DNA of 64,000 nt from Algibacter_G agarivorans (GCF_039543245.1 NZ_BAABJJ010000039.1:62001-126000); one strand, 5' to 3'. Positions 8,937-17,226 are shown, numbered from the stretch's first letter. A program made the numbers and translations. Notes: a model not told the origin generated them from the letters alone.

Positions 8937-10031
8937 ATGGCACAATCAAATCGCTTGTATTTTATAGATGCCGTTAGAGCATTTGCTATTTTAATGATGC
9001 TTCAAGGTCATTTTATAGACACCTTACTATCTCCTGCTTATAGAGACAAAACGAACACCATTTATAATATTTGGTCCTATTTTAGAGGTATTACCGCGCC
9101 TACTTTTTTCACCATTTCAGGTTTGGTTTTTGCCTACTTATTATTGCGCGCTTATGCTAAAGGCGATGATAAACCCAGACTAAAAAAAGGACTATTTAGA
9201 GGGGTACTGCTTCTTGCCATTGGGTACAGTTTGCGCATTAATGTTTTTAGTTGGCTCTCTGGGTATTTTAGCTCTTATTTTTTGGTTGTTGATGTGCTTC
9301 AGTGCATTGGTCTATCATTAATCTTTTTAGTTGGTTTACATATGCTCTTTAAAAAGCATAGTTATATATTTTCAATTGTTCTTTTTATAATAGGATGTAT
9401 TTGTTTTATTACCGAACCGCTTTATAGAAACGTAACATTAGACCATGTTCCAAACATCATTGCTAATTACATAACCAAAACTAACGGTTCTGTTTTTACT
9501 ATATTACCCTGGTTTGGATACTCGGCTTTTGGTGCTTTTATATCCACTGTGTTTTTTAGACATGTCCATCGAGACCGTTTTAAAGTATTAACTATCATTA
9601 CTTTTTTTATAGTGGGCAGTTTCCTCATTTATAAATCATCATGGTTCCTTACAAAGCTCAGTTACATTACAAATATTGAATTATTAAAAATGAGTGCCGA
9701 CTATAATTACCTATTTACCCGGTTAGGAAATGTTCTTGTTTTGTTTGGTGTTTTTTATGCCTTAGAACGATTTTTAAAACAGTCCATCATAGCCAAAATT
9801 GGCGAAAAAACCTTATCCATTTACGTCATTCATTTTGTATTGCTCTATGGTAGCTATACAGGCTACGGACTAAAACGTTTTTTAAGTCAATCCTTAGAAC
9901 CTGCAACCGCCATTTTTGGAGCTATCCTTTTTATGATTGTAGTTTGTTTTATATCTTTCCATTACGCTAAAACTAATGCGTTTGTTTACAATTTGACACG
10001 AAAAATGATAGATAAATTCAAAAACGAATAA
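8937..10031 (+). CDS. Membrane acyltransferase, DUF1624/heparan-N-acetyltransferase-like
   Basis: 364 residues with about ten hydrophobic helices. The N-terminal RLYFIDAVRAFAILMMLQGHF motif is typical of the DUF1624/HGSNAT and acyltransferase-3 superfamily, with His at about position 26 the likely catalytic residue. Such enzymes move acyl groups across the inner membrane onto sugars or lipids; the acceptor here is unknown. The stop codon is 1 bp before the start of the TfoX-like gene, so the two are co-transcribed. Confidence 0.75.
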   Translation: MAQSNRLYFIDAVRAFAILMMLQGHFIDTLLSPAYRDKTNTIYNIWSYFRGITAPTFFTISGLVFAYLLLRAYAKGDDKPRLKKGLFRGVLLLAIGYSLRINVFSWLSGYFSSYFLVVDVLQCIGLSLIFLVGLHMLFKKHSYIFSIVLFIIGCICFITEPLYRNVTLDHVPNIIANYITKTNGSVFTILPWFGYSAFGAFISTVFFRHVHRDRFKVLTIITFFIVGSFLIYKSSWFLTKLSYITNIELLKMSADYNYLFTRLGNVLVLFGVFYALERFLKQSIIAKIGEKTLSIYVIHFVLLYGSYTGYGLKRFLSQSLEPATAIFGAILFMIVVCFISFHYAKTNAFVYNLTRKMIDKFKNE

Positions 10032-10032
10032 C

Positions 10033-10422
10033 ATGGCATACCACGAGTATTTAGCCGATAGAATAAGACGGCAGTTAAAAGAAAACCGAACCCATTTTAC
10101 CGAACTCAAAATGATGGGAGGATTATGTTTTAAAGTCGACAACAAAATGCTTTGTGGTATTCATATCGATAAAAAACCTGCCCGTCCGGCAGGCGGGTAT
10201 GGCGACAGTTTACTCATGGCAAGAATAGGTCTTGATGCTTACGAAAATGAGCTTAAAAAACCAGAATGTCTTCCTATGGATTTCACTGGTCGCCCTATGC
10301 GCGGTTATATTTTTGTTACACCAGATGGGTTTGATACCGACCAAGAACTCGCCTATTGGTTACATTTATGCTTAGAATTCAATCCTTTGGCAAAGGCAAG
10401 TAAACCTAAAAAGAAAACGTAA
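10033..10422 (+). CDS. TfoX/Sxy N-terminal domain protein with in-frame palindrome insertion
   Basis: 129 residues, matching small stand-alone TfoX N-terminal domain proteins (motif KMMGGLCFKVDNKMLCGI, ending in a Lys-rich tail). Function of the short forms is unknown; full-length TfoX regulates competence in other phyla. Residues 49-55 read PARPAGG, encoded by a 21-bp palindromic sequence at 10177-10197 of a type that occurs in non-coding gaps elsewhere in the window. It replaces nothing in frame: the text on either side (HIDKK and YGDSLLMARIG) joins smoothly without it. The gene is probably still functional. Confidence 0.8.
   Translation: MAYHEYLADRIRRQLKENRTHFTELKMMGGLCFKVDNKMLCGIHIDKKPARPAGGYGDSLLMARIGLDAYENELKKPECLPMDFTGRPMRGYIFVTPDGFDTDQELAYWLHLCLEFNPLAKASKPKKKT
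10177..10197. repeat. CCTGCC-GGCAGG palindrome inside a coding gene
   Basis: CCTGCCCGTCCGGCAGG followed by CGGG. Related CCTGCC...GGCAGG palindromes lie in gaps near 4855, 24025, 43040, 46041, 49241 and 57640. Here it is exactly seven codons and starts on a codon boundary, so the frame is kept. Confidence 0.8.
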
Positions 10423-10473
10423 TAGTTAATAACTTTCCTCTAAAAAAGTTTCAAAACATGACAAATGTAAGGT

Positions 10474-10500
10474 TTTGAATATGTGATATTAGTAATTTTG
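10474..10500 (+). promoter_or_regulatory. Candidate promoter of carbonic anhydrase gene
   Basis: TAATTTTG at 10493-10500 matches the Bacteroidota -7 box TAnnTTTG, and TTTG at 10474-10477 could be the -33 box. The 15-bp gap is shorter than the usual 17-23. The box ends 30 bp before the start codon. Confidence 0.4.
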
Positions 10501-10530
10501 TAGCTTGAAACTTCACAAAAATACCATATC

Positions 10531-11310
10531 ATGAATACCAAACTTAGTGTACTTTTTTGTTCTGTATTATTAACGCTTATATCTTGCAAGGATTCAAAAA
10601 AGACAGCACATACCACCGAAAATGAACACCATTGGAGCTATTCAGGCGAAACATCACCAGAACATTGGATAGAAGTTGAAAAAAACTCCGATTGCAATGG
10701 GCGACTACAATCACCCATAAATATCATTCACAGAAGTGTAGATTCCGTAAAAACCAATCATAATCTAAAGATCGAATACACCCCAAGTACATTAATTAGC
10801 GAGGTAAAAAACAACGGACACTCCATACAATTTGATTTTGAAGCTGGCGATTCTATAAATTATAAAAATGAAACCTATCACTTAAAGCAAATACATTTCC
10901 ACGAGCCCTCAGAGCACAAAATAAATGGGGTCATCTACCCTATCGAAATGCATTTAGTACATGTTAGTAAAGCAGGAAAAATAACCGTTTTAGGTATTTT
11001 AGGCGAAGAAGGTCATGAAAGCCAGTTATTCGAATTTTTTGAAAGTTTTCTACCTATAAAAGAAGGTGCCTTTAAAGACATACACCAAGAAATCGATTTA
11101 TCAAGTTTGTTCTTAGAAGATAAACATTATTACGCTTACGGTGGCTCGTTAACTACGCCACCATGTACCGAAAGCGTAAATTGGGTCGTATTTAAAGAAC
11201 CTATTATTTTGTCTGTTGAAGAAGTCCTAAAACTTAAAAGCAACATGCCTATTAACAATTACCGCAACGAACAACCTTTAAATGGTCGGGTTGTAAAGTT
11301 TAATTACTAA
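10531..11310 (+). CDS. Alpha-carbonic anhydrase lipoprotein
   Basis: 259 residues. A lipoprotein signal ends at Cys19 (LISC). The alpha-carbonic anhydrase fold follows: HHWSYSG and SPINI near the start, zinc ligands His122 and His124 (IHFHEPSEH) and His141 (EMHLVH), and the C-terminal YGGSLTTPPCTESVNW loop. It interconverts CO2 and bicarbonate outside the inner membrane, in the periplasm or on the outer membrane. The downstream phosphatase gene starts 27 bp later and may be co-transcribed. Confidence 0.94.
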   Translation: MNTKLSVLFCSVLLTLISCKDSKKTAHTTENEHHWSYSGETSPEHWIEVEKNSDCNGRLQSPINIIHRSVDSVKTNHNLKIEYTPSTLISEVKNNGHSIQFDFEAGDSINYKNETYHLKQIHFHEPSEHKINGVIYPIEMHLVHVSKAGKITVLGILGEEGHESQLFEFFESFLPIKEGAFKDIHQEIDLSSLFLEDKHYYAYGGSLTTPPCTESVNWVVFKEPIILSVEEVLKLKSNMPINNYRNEQPLNGRVVKFNY

Positions 11311-11337
11311 TTTTGATTTTAACTTAAAAAATAAAAG

Positions 11338-11985
11338 ATGGCGTTTAAAGCAGTAATTTTCGATTTAGATGGAACGCTAGTAAATTCCATTGAAGATTTA
11401 GCAGATGCCATGAATACGTCGCTTTCAAACTATGATTTCCCTACGCATGGTTATGACGCTTATCAGGGTTTTATTGGTAACGGCATAAAAAGCTTGGTTA
11501 CAAAAGCCTTGCCCGAAACCAATCGTGATGACCAACAAATAAAAAGAAGTTTTGCTGGGATGATGGATATTTACAGCAGTAATTGCACCAACAAAACAAA
11601 ACCTTATGATGGCATTATAGAAATGCTAGATGCCTTAAAGTCTCGCGAAATAAAACTTTGTGTATTATCAAACAAAGAAGATTCATTTGCTAAAGAAGTA
11701 GCCTCAGCGTTATTACCAAATTATTTTGAATCCGTTGATGGTTTAACTATTGAAGCACATAAAAAACCAAACCCAATTAAAGCCATTGAAATGAGTAAAA
11801 ACTTAGGCTTAAAACCCGAAGATATCCTTTACGTTGGTGATACAGATATTGATATGCAAACCGCAAATAATGCAAATATGTTTGCTGTAGGGGTTTCTTG
11901 GGGTTTTAGATCAAAAGATGTATTGATTGCTAATGGAGCAAAATTGGTTATAGACCATCCTTTGGATTTGATTGCTATTTTGTAA
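11338..11985 (+). CDS. gph: HAD phosphatase, phosphoglycolate phosphatase-like
   Basis: 215 residues of the HAD superfamily, subfamily IA. Motif I is FDLDGT (Asp9 nucleophile, Asp11), motif II is VLSNK, motif III/IV is KKPNP...YVGDTDIDMQTA. The DGTLVNSIEDL helix and overall length match phosphoglycolate phosphatases, which clear 2-phosphoglycolate from DNA repair. Substrate is assigned by family similarity only. Confidence 0.8.
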   Translation: MAFKAVIFDLDGTLVNSIEDLADAMNTSLSNYDFPTHGYDAYQGFIGNGIKSLVTKALPETNRDDQQIKRSFAGMMDIYSSNCTNKTKPYDGIIEMLDALKSREIKLCVLSNKEDSFAKEVASALLPNYFESVDGLTIEAHKKPNPIKAIEMSKNLGLKPEDILYVGDTDIDMQTANNANMFAVGVSWGFRSKDVLIANGAKLVIDHPLDLIAIL

Positions 11986-11987
11986 AT

Positions 11988-12135
11988 ACATCTGAAAACT
12001 ACCTTATTAACTTTTAAAAGTTGATAACTTTTCTTTCAATTAATGAAGTGAATATTGACTTTTGGTTATAATGTTTTAACTTCGCTTGGTGTCAGATGTA
12101 AAACATTAAAACTATTTCATAACAACGCGTTAGGC
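11988..12135. other. Inverted-repeat gap ending in an attC-like GTTAGGC core
   Basis: The gap before the DUF262 gene holds ACATCTGA/TCAGATGT arms at 11988-11995 and 12092-12099, the perfect palindrome AACTTTTAAAAGTT at 12009-12022, and AACAACGCGTTAGGC ending at 12135. GTTAGGC (12129-12135) fits the integron core rule GTTRRRY, but I see no matching RYYYAAC partner, so an attC site is not shown. Confidence 0.4.
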
Positions 12136-12162
12136 ACAATATAAAAACTACACGAGAAAAAT

Positions 12163-13716
12163 ATGCCAAAAATAAATTTAGATGCTTTAATTCCAAGAGA
12201 GGATTTTGAAATAATTGGAAATAATTCAACATCTGCCCAAATACAATCTCTTTCCGTAAATGACTTGTCTAATCAATTCATTTATCAGATATTAAGAAAA
12301 CCTGACTTTCAAAGAGAAACTAATGAATGGGACCCAAAAAAAATAGAGGAATTTATTGATAGCTTTATTGAAGGTGATTTAATCCCCTCAATAATTTTAT
12401 GGAGAAGTGCATCAGGATTAATATTCGTAATAGATGGTGCTCATAGATTAAGTACATTGATTTCTTGGATATATGATGACTATGGAGACAAAGAAATATC
12501 AAAGAAATTCTATGAAAACAATATAACCGAAGACCAAATAAGTTTTGCAGAAAAAACAAGGAAACTAGTCAATAAAAACATAGGTTCCTTTGAACAAATT
12601 AAAAACGCATCGAAAAATAATAATTCTCGTCCTGAACATATTCGAAGAGCCAACAATGTCGGAGTTAATGCTATTCAGGTCCAATGGGTAGTCGGAGATG
12701 CGAAAAAAGCAGAAAATTCATTCTTTAAAATTAATCAAAAAGCTTCTAAAATTGACCCAACAGAATTAAAGCTTTTAGAGTCAAGAAAAAAACCTAATTG
12801 TATTTCTGCACGAGCTATTATTAGAGCAGGAAAAGGTCATAAATATTGGTCAAGTTTTAGTGCAGAAAACCAAAACACTATTCAACAATTAGCTGATGAA
12901 ATTAATAAAATATTTTTTACACCTCAATTAAAAACTCCAGTTAAAACAATGGATATTCCAATTGGCGGTAAAATTTCAAGTGCTCAAACATTACCCCTAA
13001 TCTTAGAATTCATTAATCAAGTAAATTATACTCCATCAAATTTTAAAGATAATTTAGATGACGATACAGATGGAGCTCAAACAATAAATTATTTAAGAAA
13101 TGCAAGAAAAATAGCTTGGAGAATAAATAGTGTTCATTCTTCATCCTTGGGATTACATCCAATTATATATTTTTATTCCAAAGAAGGAAAATATAAAACA
13201 GGTTCGTTTTATGCAATCACAAACTTTATCTTAAGAATTCTAAAAGAAAACAAATTAAATAATTTTATTACAGCTAGAAAGGAATTTGAGAAATTCCTAA
13301 TTGAATACGACTACATTTCTACTCAAATTAACAGAAAGCAAAGAAGTTCTTTAAAAGGTCTTCCATACGTTACCGAATTTTATTTAGAAGTAATAAACCA
13401 AGTGAATGAAGGTAAAAGTTATAAAGAAGCTGTAAAATCATTAATTAGTTTGAATAAATTTAACTACATCAAGCTTGATGACGAAAGAGATGATGACTCT
13501 CATTTTTATAGACGGAATTTTGACAATGACTCAAAGTCAGCTGTTTTTATATCTGAAGCATTACAAACAGGAGTTAAATGTAAAATATGTAAGGGGTTCA
13601 TTCATAGAAATTCAATGACAATTGACCACATAGAAAGAAAACAAGATGGAGGTTTTGGAAACCCCGAAAATGGACAGTTAGCACATCCATATTGTAATTC
13701 AACATTTAAAAACTAA
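12163..13716 (+). CDS. DUF262 (ParB/GmrS-like) protein with C-terminal HNH nuclease domain
   Basis: 517 residues. The N-terminal DUF262 domain (about residues 35-200) carries the ParB-like FQRE...W block at 49-56 and DGAHRLSTL at 91-99, the latter a variant of the DGQQRL NTPase motif of GmrS/BrxU-type proteins. The C-terminal 45 residues form an HNH finger: Cys473-x2-Cys476, Asp488-His489, and a closing His508-x2-Cys511. DUF262-HNH proteins are known as nucleotide-dependent nucleases against phages with modified DNA; a defence role here is inferred. It stands alone, next to a RAYT array, with A/T-rich codon use and no obvious partner gene. Confidence 0.82.
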   Translation: MPKINLDALIPREDFEIIGNNSTSAQIQSLSVNDLSNQFIYQILRKPDFQRETNEWDPKKIEEFIDSFIEGDLIPSIILWRSASGLIFVIDGAHRLSTLISWIYDDYGDKEISKKFYENNITEDQISFAEKTRKLVNKNIGSFEQIKNASKNNNSRPEHIRRANNVGVNAIQVQWVVGDAKKAENSFFKINQKASKIDPTELKLLESRKKPNCISARAIIRAGKGHKYWSSFSAENQNTIQQLADEINKIFFTPQLKTPVKTMDIPIGGKISSAQTLPLILEFINQVNYTPSNFKDNLDDDTDGAQTINYLRNARKIAWRINSVHSSSLGLHPIIYFYSKEGKYKTGSFYAITNFILRILKENKLNNFITARKEFEKFLIEYDYISTQINRKQRSSLKGLPYVTEFYLEVINQVNEGKSYKEAVKSLISLNKFNYIKLDDERDDDSHFYRRNFDNDSKSAVFISEALQTGVKCKICKGFIHRNSMTIDHIERKQDGGFGNPENGQLAHPYCNSTFKN

Positions 13717-13725
13717 TACGGGCCC

Positions 13726-13754
13726 TCGCTCCGCAAAGTCTCCCGACTTTGAGG
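13726..13754 (+). repeat. REP palindrome R1 (left flank of RAYT)
   Basis: TCGCTCCG followed by CAAAGTC-TCCC-GACTTTG and AGG. It is repeated in alternating orientation at 14422, 14695, 14819, 15085 and 15461. Confidence 0.85.
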
Positions 13755-13782
13755 AACACAAACATAAACAACAAAAAGAAAC

Positions 13783-14382
13783 TTGAAAGAAGGTTACATT
13801 ATAAGAGACCAAGAAAAAATCCATTTTATTACATCAACAGTCGTAGATTGGATTGACGTTTTTACTAGAAAAACTTATAAAGATGTTGTTATAGATTGTT
13901 TAGATTTTTGCGTAAAAAATAAAGGCATGATTATTTATGGCTATGTTATAATGAGTAATCATATTCATTTAATCATACAATCCAAAGACGGTAAGTTATC
14001 AGATTTAATAAGAGATTTTAAAAAATTTACAGCAAAAAGCATATTAGAAAAGATACATACCGAACCCGAGAGTAGAAGAGCATGGATGTTAGAACGGTTT
14101 AAAAAAGCCACAGAAACGCATAGCAGAAATAAAAACTATCAATTTTGGCAATATGGCAATCATGCCGAGGAAATTTATTCGGAAAAATTTATGTGGTCTA
14201 AATTAGATTATGTGCATTTAAACCCTGTACGTGCTGGTATTGTTGAAAAAGCTTCGCACTACTTGTATTCAAGCGCAAGTAATTATGTTACCAATCAAGG
14301 TTTATTGGATATTGAACTTATTGATAATCCGGTTATTGATGTTTTAAAAGCGGCGTCTATAACACGATTTAATCAGTATTAG
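13783..14382 (+). CDS. REP-associated tyrosine transposase (RAYT, Y1_Tnp)
   Basis: 199 residues from a TTG start at 13783. The single-strand HUH/Y1 fold is shown by the H-x-H metal motif at His60-Ile-His62 (MSNHIHLII) and the conserved YVHLNPVRAGIV segment, with Tyr143 as the most likely nucleophile. RAYTs recognise REP hairpins; here R1 lies 30 bp upstream and an inverted copy R2 lies 40 bp downstream, the expected arrangement for a RAYT and its own REP family. The gene appears intact. Upstream bases including its first ~100 bp are repeated several times downstream. Confidence 0.92.
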   Translation: MKEGYIIRDQEKIHFITSTVVDWIDVFTRKTYKDVVIDCLDFCVKNKGMIIYGYVIMSNHIHLIIQSKDGKLSDLIRDFKKFTAKSILEKIHTEPESRRAWMLERFKKATETHSRNKNYQFWQYGNHAEEIYSEKFMWSKLDYVHLNPVRAGIVEKASHYLYSSASNYVTNQGLLDIELIDNPVIDVLKAASITRFNQY

Positions 14383-14551
14383 TTATTGCCTTAAAGACTT
14401 TGTGTAGATATTATATGATTTCCTCAAAGTCGGGAGACTTTGCGGAGCGAACACAAACATAAACAGCAAAAAGAAACTTGAAAGAAGGTTACATCATAAG
14501 AGACCAAGAAAAAGTCCATTTTATTACATCAATAGTAGAAGATTGGATTGA

Positions 14552-14690
14552 CCTGCCCTTTTAACATTTTTCCGCCTAACTATTTTAATTGTCATGTCGA
14601 AATGAGGCACGATTGAGACATCGCATAATTCCCTGTGCAAAAAGCTAATGATACTCCTTATGTGATTTCTCCTTGAGTCGAAATGACAAA
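14552..14690. repeat. MITE-like tail repeat (three copies)
   Basis: A ~140-bp segment with inverted ends (TTGTCATGTCGAA and TCGAAATGACAA) follows the truncated transposase head. Near-identical copies lie at about 14952-15084 (right end partly lost) and 15212-15356. It belongs to the GTCATTTCGA type of repeat common in Flavobacteriaceae gaps. Confidence 0.7.
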
Positions 14691-14694
14691 ATAA

Positions 14695-14847
14695 CTCCGC
14701 TCCGCAAAGTCTCCCGACTTTGAGGAACACAAAATATAAATAGCAAAACAAATTTGAAAGAAGGTTACATCATAAAAGAAATCAGCTATATCACAATTTA
14801 ATCTGTATTAATAATTAGCCTCAAAGTCAGGAGACTTTGAGGAGCGA
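14695..14847 (+). mobile_element. Miniature RAYT derivative between R3 and R4
   Basis: Between inverted REPs this 150-bp unit keeps the transposase start (TTGAAAGAAGGTTACATCAT) joined directly to a relic of its end (CACAATTTAATCTGTATTA) and the intergenic tail that precedes R2. It is an internal deletion of the full element, a MITE-like form that could be moved by the intact enzyme. Confidence 0.75.
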
Positions 14848-15369
14848 ACACAAACATAAACAGCAAAAAGAAACTTGAAAGAAGGTTACATCATAAGAGA
14901 CCAAGAAAAAGTCCATTTTATTACATCAATAGTAGAAGATTGGATTGACCTGCCCTTTTAAAATTTTTCCGCCTAACTATTTTAATTGTCATGTCGAAAT
15001 GAGGCACGATTGAGACATCGCATAATCCCTGTGCAAAAAACTAATAACGTTCTTAATGTGATTTCTCCTTGCGTCGAAGTGCTCACGCTCCGCAAAGTCT
15101 CCCGACTTTGAGGAACACAAACATAAACAGCAAAAAGAAACTTGAAAGAAGGTTACATCATAAGAGACCAAGAAAAAATCCATTTTATTACATCAACAGT
15201 AGTAGATTGGATTGACCTGACTTTTTAAAATTTTTCCGCCTAATATTTTAATTGTCATGTCGAAATGAGGCACGATTGAGACATCGCATAATCCCTGTGC
15301 AAAACGCTAACGATGCTCCTTATGTGATTTCTCCTTGCGTCGAAATGACAAAATAACTCAATTAAAAAA

Positions 15370-15456
15370 CTACAAAGCTTTCGCCTGGATACGCTCTTTG
15401 ATATTACCTTTATCAGCCTTTTCAAAAGATTCACCTGTCATGTTTTCGTAAAGCTT
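15370..15456 (-). pseudogene. Relic of a purC-like gene, last 28 codons
   Basis: The minus strand encodes KLYENMTGESFEKADKGN, continues to IKERIQAKAL and ends in TAG. It aligns with the C-terminus of the intact PurC at 16239 ([18 protein letters not shown], then [10 protein letters not shown]). Upstream the homology is cut off at the R6 palindrome. It is either a lost paralogue or a copy carried with the array. Confidence 0.8.
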
Positions 15457-15607
15457 GTTACCTCAACGTCCGGAGACTTTGCGGGGTCGAGGGGCTTATA
15501 TCCAAATTATTAACTTTTGAAAATTGATAATTTGCATTCCTTTAAAATAAAAAATATTGCATTCACTATTTCAAAAGCTTACATTAGCCTTTAGATGTTT
15601 AAAAATT

Positions 15608-15635
15608 AGAACGATTTTTATATCATAATCGTTCT
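15608..15635. promoter_or_regulatory. Palindromic site upstream of EthD-like gene
   Basis: AGAACGATT and AATCGTTCT are perfect 9-bp arms around a 10-bp spacer, about 100 bp before the start at 15733. The spacing of arms (centres about two helical turns apart) suits a dimeric repressor. No regulator gene is adjacent, so this is a candidate operator only. Confidence 0.45.
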
Positions 15636-15732
15636 GTTTAAGCAAAATAGTAATTTATAATAGGTTACTGATACCGCTATAAAAACAAGGCTTTATCAAT
15701 AACCGACTAACCACGAAAATAAATATATTATT

Positions 15733-16056
15733 ATGAAAAAAGGAATGACCAAAGTTAGTGTATTGTACCCAAATGGAGAAAACAAAACATTTAATATGGA
15801 TTATTATTGTAATACGCATTTGCCAATGGTTGGCAAACTATTAGGAGATTTTCTTAAAGGGGCAACCGTTGAAAAAGGATTAGGAGGAGCTACACCAGGT
15901 TCCATTGCTCCATATGCAGGAATGGGAAACATGTATTTTGATTCTGTAGAGGATTTTGGAAAGGCCTTCGGACCACATGCAGAAAAAATAATGGGAGATT
16001 TACCTAATTTTACTAATATAGAGCCTATAATTCAGGTGAGTGAAGTGTTGATTTAA
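15733..16056 (+). CDS. EthD family protein
   Basis: 107 residues of the dimeric ferredoxin-like alpha/beta barrel type. Family hallmarks are the N-terminal KVSVLYPNGEN, MDYYCNTHLPMV (the conserved HxPM motif) and the PHAEKIMGDLPNFTN segment. EthD proteins are small cofactor-free proteins first linked to ether degradation; their general role is unclear. The gene stands alone between the RAYT array and purC. Confidence 0.88.
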   Translation: MKKGMTKVSVLYPNGENKTFNMDYYCNTHLPMVGKLLGDFLKGATVEKGLGGATPGSIAPYAGMGNMYFDSVEDFGKAFGPHAEKIMGDLPNFTNIEPIIQVSEVLI

Positions 16057-16124
16057 AGTGAATTAATGAAACGTTTTAAAAAGGTATTAAAACATCTTTT
16101 ATATAAACGTCAAGTTAAAAAAGA

Positions 16125-16216
16125 GGTTGTCTGAAAAGTGAATCGTACTTGTCAAACTGAGTGCAGTCGAAGGGCTCAATATGACTTTTAAACTAAAATT
16201 TACTTTTCAGACAGCC
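16125..16216. repeat. Long inverted repeat, possible terminator
   Basis: GGTTGTCTGAAAAGT (16125-16139) pairs with ACTTTTCAGACAGCC (16202-16216), one G-T pair. The interior contains GTCAAACTGAGTGCAGTCGAAG, a repeat common in this bacterial group. It lies between the convergent EthD and purC genes and may end both transcripts. Confidence 0.6.
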
Positions 16217-16238
16217 TTTACTTTTTTATTCATATTTC

Positions 16239-17186
16239 TTATTTCAAATACTCCAAAACATTCTTTTCAATACGCTCTTGAATATTTGAAACATCGGCTT
16301 TTACAAAAGTTTCGCCGGTTATGTTTTCGTAAAGTTCTATATAGCGTTCGGAAACGGTTTCAATATAGTCGTCGCTCATAAAAGGTACGGTTTGACCTTC
16401 CAATCCTTGAAAATTATTGGCTATTAACCATTGGCGTACAAACTCTTTAGAAAGTTGCTTTTGTGATTCGCCGTTATCTTGACGTTCTTGATACCCATCG
16501 GCATAAAAATAACGTGAAGAATCTGGTGTGTGGATTTCATCAATCAACACAATTTTCCCCTCTTTTGTTTTTCCAAATTCGTATTTGGTATCTACTAAAA
16601 TTAATCCTCTAGAAGCTGCTATTTCTGAACCACGTTGGAATAATTTACGGGTGTAATCTTCCAAAACCACATAATCTTCTTCTGAAACAATACCGCGTTT
16701 TAGAATATCTTCTCGTGAAATATCCTCATCATGGTCGCCCATTTCTGCTTTGGTTGCTGGTGTGATGATGGGTTCTGGAAACTTATCGTTTTCTTTCATC
16801 CCTTCTGGCATAGGTACACCACAAAGCATACGTTTTCCTAATTTGTACTCGCGTGCGGCATGGCCAGACATATAACCACGAATTACCATTTCTACTTTAA
16901 ACGGTTCGCATAAATGCCCAACAGCTACATTTGGGTCTGGGGTTGCAGTTAACCAATTTGGCACTAAATCCTCGGTAGCTGCCATCATTTTGGTCGCTAT
17001 TTGGTTTAGTATTTGCCCTTTGTACGGGATTCCTTTTGGCATCACAACATCGAATGCGGATAGCCTGTCGGTGGCTATCATGACTAGTTCTTGGTCATTG
17101 ATGTTATAAACTTCTCTTACTTTTCCTTTGTAAACATGTTTTTGTCCTGGGAAATTGAAATTGGTATCTATTATAGTGTTACTCAT
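16239..17186 (-). CDS. purC: SAICAR synthetase
   Basis: 315 residues, the long form typical of Bacteroidota. It joins CAIR and aspartate using ATP in purine synthesis. Signatures are GKVREVYNI near residue 21-29, [10 protein letters not shown] at about 39-48, the [16 protein letters not shown] loop and [11 protein letters not shown]...[12 protein letters not shown] 14-residue N-terminal extension precedes the core. A C-terminal relic of a similar gene is at 15370. Confidence 0.96.
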   Translation of the reverse strand: MSNTIIDTNFNFPGQKHVYKGKVREVYNINDQELVMIATDRLSAFDVVMPKGIPYKGQILNQIATKMMAATEDLVPNWLTATPDPNVAVGHLCEPFKVEMVIRGYMSGHAAREYKLGKRMLCGVPMPEGMKENDKFPEPIITPATKAEMGDHDEDISREDILKRGIVSEEDYVVLEDYTRKLFQRGSEIAASRGLILVDTKYEFGKTKEGKIVLIDEIHTPDSSRYFYADGYQERQDNGESQKQLSKEFVRQWLIANNFQGLEGQTVPFMSDDYIETVSERYIELYENITGETFVKADVSNIQERIEKNVLEYLK

Positions 17187-17226
17187 TTTTTTTATTGTTT
17201 ATGAGTTGATTTGTTTAATTTGTTAT

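Larger units (their letters stand above)
13726..15488 (+). mobile_element. RAYT array: six alternating REPs with deletion derivatives
   Basis: REPs alternate in direction: R1 + (13726), R2 - (14422-14450), R3 + (14695-14725), R4 - (14819-14847), R5 + (15085-15113), R6 - and degenerate (15461-15488). R1-R2 encloses the intact transposase. R3-R4 encloses about 100 bp made of the first and last bases of the same gene. R2-R3, R4-R5 and R5-R6 each carry the transposase head (about 100 bp) joined to a shared ~140-bp tail. The gap 15489-15732 beyond the array holds no gene. Confidence 0.85.

Noticed and set aside
12129..12135. Integron attC site before the DUF262 gene
   Set aside because: GTTAGGC fits one core site, but no matching RYYYAAC partner or integrase is seen, so I record it only as attC-like.
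14524..15183. Open frames of 75 and 64 codons on the minus strand (14524-14751, 14989-15183)
   Set aside because: Both lie inside the duplicated RAYT head and tail repeats and resemble each other only because the DNA is repeated.
13726..15488. Possible CRISPR array
   Set aside because: Repeats alternate in direction, units differ in length, and the spacers are pieces of the transposase gene; there are no cas genes.
16181..16381. 66-codon plus-strand frame over the purC end
   Set aside because: Overlaps the conserved PurC C-terminus and an inverted repeat; composition is that of antisense.
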